From: Lentzea jiangxiensis
GTDB taxonomy: Bacteria > Actinomycetota > Actinomycetes > Mycobacteriales > Pseudonocardiaceae
Length of the DNA stretch: 64,000 nucleotides
Direction of reading: 5' to 3'
NCBI RefSeq assembly: GCF_900104175.1
Contig: NZ_FNIX01000016.1
Coordinates: forward strand, 109,350-173,349
Below, one piece after another: positions 60,377 through 64,000 of the stretch. How positions within the stretch are numbered: the stretch's first letter is position 1; every line of letters starts with the position of its first letter. Made by a program: the position numbers and the translations under genes. Under the pieces are notes generated by a model, which ran no database searches, was not told where the DNA came from, and worked only from the letters and a program-made list of their open reading frames with translations.

Positions 60377-62959
60377 TCAGGCGCTGCGGCCCACGATCAG
60401 GCCGGAGTTGTCGTCCAGCACGTCGACCCGCACCGCGTCGCCGTCGCGCACCTCACCGGCCAGCAGCTCCTTGGCGAGCTGGTCACCGATCGCCGACTGC
60501 ACGAGCCGCCGCAGCGGCCGGGCGCCGTAGATCGGGTCGAAACCGTTCAGCGCCAGCCAGTCGCGCGCCGCCGGCGTGACGTCGAGCGACAGGCGACGGG
60601 CCGCGAGCCGGCCCGCCAGGCGAGCGACCTGGATGTCCACGATGGACGTCAACTCCTCGGTGGCGAGCGCGTGGAACACCACGACGTCGTCGAGCCGGTT
60701 CAGGAACTCCGGCTTGAAGTGCCGCTGCACGACCGCCATGACGGCGTCCTTGCGCTCCACGTCGGTCAGCGACGGGTTCACGATCGTCTGCGAGCCCAGG
60801 TTCGACGTCAGCACCAGGATCGTGTTGCGGAAGTCGACCGTGCGGCCCTGTCCGTCCGTGAGGCGGCCGTCGTCGAGGACCTGCAGCAGCACGTCGAACA
60901 CGTCCGGGTGCGCCTTCTCGACCTCGTCCAGCAGCACGACCGAGTACGGGCGGCGGCGCACCGACTCCGTCAGCTGGCCGCCCTGGTCGTAGCCGACGTA
61001 GCCGGGAGGCGCTCCGACCAGGCGGGCCACCGAGTGCTTCTCGGAGTACTCGCTCATGTCGATGCGGATCATCGCCCGCTCGTCGTCGAACAGGAACGAC
61101 GCCAGCGCCTTCCCGAGCTCCGTCTTGCCGACGCCGGTCGGGCCGAGGAACAGGAACGAGCCCGTCGGGCGGTCCGGGTCCGCGACGCCGGCGCGCGTCC
61201 TGCGCACCGCGTCCGACACGACCCGCACGGCCTCGGCCTGGCCGACGACCCGGCGGCCGAGCTCGTCCTCCATGCGCAGCAGCTTGGCGGTCTCGCCCTC
61301 CAGCAGCCGTCCGGCCGGGATGCCGGTCCACGCCGACACCACGTCCGCGACGTCGTCCGGGCCGACCTCCTCCTTGAGCATGGCGGTCTCCTGGGTGGAC
61401 TCGGCGGCGGCGCCGAGCTCCTTCTCCAGCTGCGGGATCCGGCCGTAGCGCAGCTCGGCGGCACGACCGAGGTCGCCGTCGCGCTCGGCCCGTTCCGACT
61501 CGCCGCGCAGCGACTCCAGCTGCTCCTTCAGGGCGCGGACCTTGTCGATCGACCCCTTCTCGTTCTGCCACCTCGCCGTCAGCGCGGCCAGTTCCTCGTG
61601 CTTCTCCGCGAGCTCTGCGCGCAGGGCCGACAGCCGTTCCAGCGACGCCGCGTCCGACTCCTTGGCGAGCGCCATCTCCTCGATCTCCAGGCGGCGCACG
61701 GCGCGTTCGACGGTGTCGATCTCGACGGGCCGGGAGTCGATCTCCATGCGCAGCCGGGACGCGGCCTCGTCGACGAGGTCGATGGCCTTGTCCGGCAGGA
61801 AGCGCGCGGTGATGTAGCGGTCGGACAGCGTGGCGGCGGCGACGAGGGCGGCGTCGGTGATGCGCACGCCGTGGTGCACCTCGTAGCGCTCCTTGAGCCC
61901 GCGCAGGATGCCGACCGTGTCCTCGACGGACGGCTCGCCGACCAGCACCTGCTGGAAGCGGCGCTCCAGGGCGGCGTCCTTCTCGATGTGCTCGCGGTAC
62001 TCGTCCAGGGTCGTGGCACCGACCATGCGCAGCTCGCCGCGGGCCAGCATCGGCTTGATCATGTTGCCGGCGTCCATCGCGGACTCACCGGTCGCGCCCG
62101 CGCCGACGATCGTGTGCAGCTCGTCGATGAACGTGATGACCTGCCCGGCCGAGTCGGTGATCTCCTTGAGCACGGCCTTGAGCCGTTCCTCGAACTCACC
62201 GCGGTACTTGGCGCCCGCGACCATCGAGCCGAGGTCCAGGGACACGACCTTCTTGCCGCGCAGCGACTCGGGGACGTCCCCGGCCACGACGCGCTGCGCC
62301 AGGCCCTCGACGATGGCCGTCTTGCCGACACCGGGCTCGCCGATCAGCACCGGGTTGTTCTTCGTGCGCCGCGACAGCACCTGCACGACGCGCCGGATCT
62401 CGGCGTCACGGCCGATCACGGGGTCGAGCTCGCCCTTGCGCGCACGTTCGGTCAGGTCGACGCCGTACTTCTCCAGCGCCTTGTAGGTGCCCTCAGGATC
62501 GGCCGACGTCACCCTCGCCGACCCGCGCACCCTCGCGAAGGCCTCGGTCAGCGCGTCGGGCGTGGCACCGTTGCGCCGCAGCAGGTCGGCCACCTGGCCA
62601 CCGTGCTGCGCGAGCCCCACGAGCAGGTGCTCGGTGGAGACGTACTCGTCGCCCATCCCGGTCGCGAGCTCCTGCGCCTTGTTCAGCACCCGCACGGCGT
62701 CGCGCGACAGCTGCGGGGCGGAGACGGTCGAGCCGGAGGCGCTCGGCAACGAACGCGAGAGCTGCTCCAGCTCCTTGCGCACCTGGGCCGGGTCGGCGCC
62801 CACCGCCTCGAGCAACGGCGCGGTCAACCCGTCCGTCTGCGCCAGCAGGGCACTGAGCAGGTGCACGGAACCCACGTCCGGGTTCCCGTTCAGCGTCGCG
62901 GCCTGCACCGCCGCGGACACGGCCTGCTGCGTCTTGGTCGTCGGGTTGAAAGCGTCCAT
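60377..62959 (-). CDS. clpB: ATP-dependent protein disaggregase
   Basis: 860 residues, the full ClpB plan. N domain (1-145), AAA1 with Walker A GEPGVGKT (207-214), a coiled-coil middle domain (about 400-525, Glu/Arg/Leu-rich), and AAA2 with FLGPTGVGKTELGKAL. The pore motif of AAA1 (GAKYRGEFEERL) and ASRLRMEID are present. It solubilises aggregates together with DnaK. Start ATG 62959 with GAGG 7 nt upstream. An HspR-type inverted repeat lies 59-79 nt upstream. Confidence 0.97.
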   Translation of the reverse strand: MDAFNPTTKTQQAVSAAVQAATLNGNPDVGSVHLLSALLAQTDGLTAPLLEAVGADPAQVRKELEQLSRSLPSASGSTVSAPQLSRDAVRVLNKAQELATGMGDEYVSTEHLLVGLAQHGGQVADLLRRNGATPDALTEAFARVRGSARVTSADPEGTYKALEKYGVDLTERARKGELDPVIGRDAEIRRVVQVLSRRTKNNPVLIGEPGVGKTAIVEGLAQRVVAGDVPESLRGKKVVSLDLGSMVAGAKYRGEFEERLKAVLKEITDSAGQVITFIDELHTIVGAGATGESAMDAGNMIKPMLARGELRMVGATTLDEYREHIEKDAALERRFQQVLVGEPSVEDTVGILRGLKERYEVHHGVRITDAALVAAATLSDRYITARFLPDKAIDLVDEAASRLRMEIDSRPVEIDTVERAVRRLEIEEMALAKESDAASLERLSALRAELAEKHEELAALTARWQNEKGSIDKVRALKEQLESLRGESERAERDGDLGRAAELRYGRIPQLEKELGAAAESTQETAMLKEEVGPDDVADVVSAWTGIPAGRLLEGETAKLLRMEDELGRRVVGQAEAVRVVSDAVRRTRAGVADPDRPTGSFLFLGPTGVGKTELGKALASFLFDDERAMIRIDMSEYSEKHSVARLVGAPPGYVGYDQGGQLTESVRRRPYSVVLLDEVEKAHPDVFDVLLQVLDDGRLTDGQGRTVDFRNTILVLTSNLGSQTIVNPSLTDVERKDAVMAVVQRHFKPEFLNRLDDVVVFHALATEELTSIVDIQVARLAGRLAARRLSLDVTPAARDWLALNGFDPIYGARPLRRLVQSAIGDQLAKELLAGEVRDGDAVRVDVLDDNSGLIVGRSA

Positions 62960-63017
62960 TCCTCCACCTCGTGGTCAGCGTCAAGCATGGACCATCATCC
63001 CGCACAACGTCAGAAAA

Positions 63018-63038
63018 GTTGAGCGAGTTCCGCTCAAC
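63018..63038. promoter_or_regulatory. HAIR-like (HspR) inverted repeat before clpB
   Basis: GTTGAGC-N7-GCTCAAC; the HspR box known from Streptomyces and mycobacteria is CTTGAGT-N7-ACTCAAG. The inner TTGAG/CTCAA and the 7-nt spacer match, the outer and last bases differ. The location, about 60 nt before clpB, is the expected one in the HspR heat-shock regulon. hspR itself is not in this window. Confidence 0.7.
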
Positions 63039-63115
63039 CCTGAACACGGCGCAGATCACACGCCCGCCCGGAAAACCAGGCGGCCGGCGGCGCGGGTTCG
63101 GCGAAGATCAGCGCC

Positions 63116-63499
63116 ATGACCTCAATCATCCACAACATCACGGTCGACGCGCGCGACTCGTACGAGATCGCCTCGTGGTGGGGCCAGGTCCTGGACCTGC
63201 CGCTCGACCCGGAGGACAACCCCGGCGACCCGGAGTGCCTGATCCACCTGCCGAGCGGCATCCGCTACCTGTTCATCACCGTGCCGGAGGGCAAGGAGCT
63301 CAAGAACAGGCTCCACCTCGACCTGCAGCCGGTCGGCACCACCCGCGACGAGGAGGTGGAGCGCCTGGTCGGCCTCGGCGCGACGCTCTTCGACGATCAG
63401 CGCAGGCCCGACGGCACCGGCTGGGTGACCCTCCGCGACCCCGAGGGCAACGAGTTCTGCGTGGAACGCAGCGCAGCCGAGCGCGCCGCGACGTCCTGA
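63116..63499 (+). CDS. VOC-family (glyoxalase-like) protein
   Basis: 127 residues. betaalphabeta modules: IIHNITVDARDSYEIASWW, then GIRYLFITVPEGKELKNRLHLDLQ and a final DPEGNEFCVE, the standard metal-binding end of vicinal-oxygen-chelate proteins. The glyoxalase-like domain has an expected His (HLDLQ) and Glu (EFCVE). Substrate unknown. Its last 103 nt overlap the convergent MFS frame. Confidence 0.9.
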   Translation: MTSIIHNITVDARDSYEIASWWGQVLDLPLDPEDNPGDPECLIHLPSGIRYLFITVPEGKELKNRLHLDLQPVGTTRDEEVERLVGLGATLFDDQRRPDGTGWVTLRDPEGNEFCVERSAAERAATS

Positions 63500-64000
63500 T
63501 CGTCGTCACTCGAAAGCACTAGCAGCTTGTCCACAACAGGTACCGACTTGTCCACAATCCGCTGGTCAGTATCCACAGGTGAGTCAAGTTCAGTGGCGAC
63601 CGTCTGTGCGCCAGAACCCGTTGGAGTGACAACCACGTCCTCGTCCACGGAATCCCGCAACGGCTGTTCCTTGATCAGCAGCACCGCGATGACCGTGAAC
63701 ACGGCGAGCCCGGCGGCGATGAGGAACAGCTCACCCATCGCGTCGCCGTAGGAGTCCCGCACGACCGGGGAGAGGGACGCGGGGTCGAGCGTCTTGGTGC
63801 TCACCTGGGCCGCCAGCACGGCCCCGAGCACCGAGACGCCGGCCGTCCCGCCCAGCGACCGCAGGAACGTGGCCGTGGAGCTGGCCGCCCCGAGGTCCGC
63901 CATCCCGACCCCGTTCTGCACGGCGAGCACCAGGTTCTGCATGGTGAGCCCCACCCCGACACCGACCAGCGCCAGGTAGGCCCCCATGAGCACGAGGTTT
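63397..64000 (-). CDS. MFS exporter, DHA2-type (C-terminal part; N-terminus outside window)
   Basis: The last ~200 residues of a 14-helix drug:H+ antiporter. The frame is open to the right edge. Readable features are GVGVGLTMQNLVLAVQNGV (end of a helix), FLRSLGGTAGVSVLGAVLA (the DHA2 helix-13 region) and IAAGLAVFTVIAVLLIKEQPL. After KEQPLRD comes a hydrophilic tail of about 85 residues; the final 33 or so lie antisense to the VOC gene and are Arg/Ser-rich. Efflux of drugs or metabolites is likely; the upstream part is not visible. Confidence 0.85.
   Translation of the reverse strand, partial: NLVLMGAYLALVGVGVGLTMQNLVLAVQNGVGMADLGAASSTATFLRSLGGTAGVSVLGAVLAAQVSTKTLDPASLSPVVRDSYGDAMGELFLIAAGLAVFTVIAVLLIKEQPLRDSVDEDVVVTPTGSGAQTVATELDSPVDTDQRIVDKSVPVVDKLLVLSSDDDQDVAARSAALRSTQNSLPSGSRRVTQPVPSGLR

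Overview
The window is high-GC (about 70%), densely packed DNA with GTG/ATG/TTG starts, nearly all-G/C third codon positions and many 4-nt start/stop overlaps. The combination of EspG, PPE-like and DUF3558 genes, SigE-family ECF sigma factors, a TAXI-TRAP transporter, DUF3151, an F420-type luciferase-like oxidoreductase, a LAXTG sorting signal, a DasR-type operator and a HAIR-type site before clpB points to a filamentous actinomycete, most likely Pseudonocardiales (Lentzea/Saccharothrix-like). The genus is inference. It looks like chromosome: housekeeping genes (purB, purD, purA, pyrE, fbaA, clpB) are spread through it, and I see no insertion sequence, phage gene, tRNA, rRNA or CRISPR array.

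Layout. 0-9.3 kb: purB-MOSC operon; two paralogous SigE-family sigma/membrane-partner modules flanking a TetR gene; threonine aldolase and a HAD hydrolase; a voltage-sensor-like K+ channel with a 49-residue membrane protein; an aminotransferase. 9.3-14.6 kb: a repeat-rich spacer, then an orphan type VII (ESX) accessory cluster with a secreted-type protein carrying a C-terminal lytic transglycosylase domain. 14.7-23.5 kb: AraC/GyrI regulator, ADP-ribosylglycohydrolase-purD operon, TAXI-TRAP transporter, Na+/H+ antiporter, exported GDPD. 23.5-27.1 kb: ssuCBA plus an SsuD-like monooxygenase for sulfonate use. 27.2-38.1 kb: membrane M48 protease, purA, secreted HNH nuclease with a coupled acidic protein, FUSC protein, DUF3151, HxlR/NmrA-like divergent pair, fbaA.

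38-47.2 kb: DUF427, luciferase-like oxidoreductase, aldo/keto reductase, SDR, YciI, a third ECF sigma factor, a nagK-nagA operon behind a DasR-like operator, a DedA protein, and a FAD monooxygenase whose promoter carries a TetR-type operator, followed by its TetR gene. 47.2-54.6 kb: Tat-exported amidohydrolase, GlcD-type oxidase, second DedA, two sugar/nucleoside-type kinases opposite a LacI regulator, a gene-tail remnant and a GH76 protein. 54.6-64 kb: TrmH methylase, DUF2784, pyrE, SDR, a 58-residue LANTG wall-anchor protein with a perfect CRP-type box upstream, an XRE/aldo-keto reductase divergent pair, clpB, a VOC protein and the end of an MFS exporter.

The regulatory layer is the most informative part. 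Several palindromes sit where the neighbouring regulator family would predict: HxlR, TetR, DasR, CRP and HspR-like sites, plus a shared promoter motif before the two ECF sigma genes. All family assignments come from reading motifs by eye; no database search was run.
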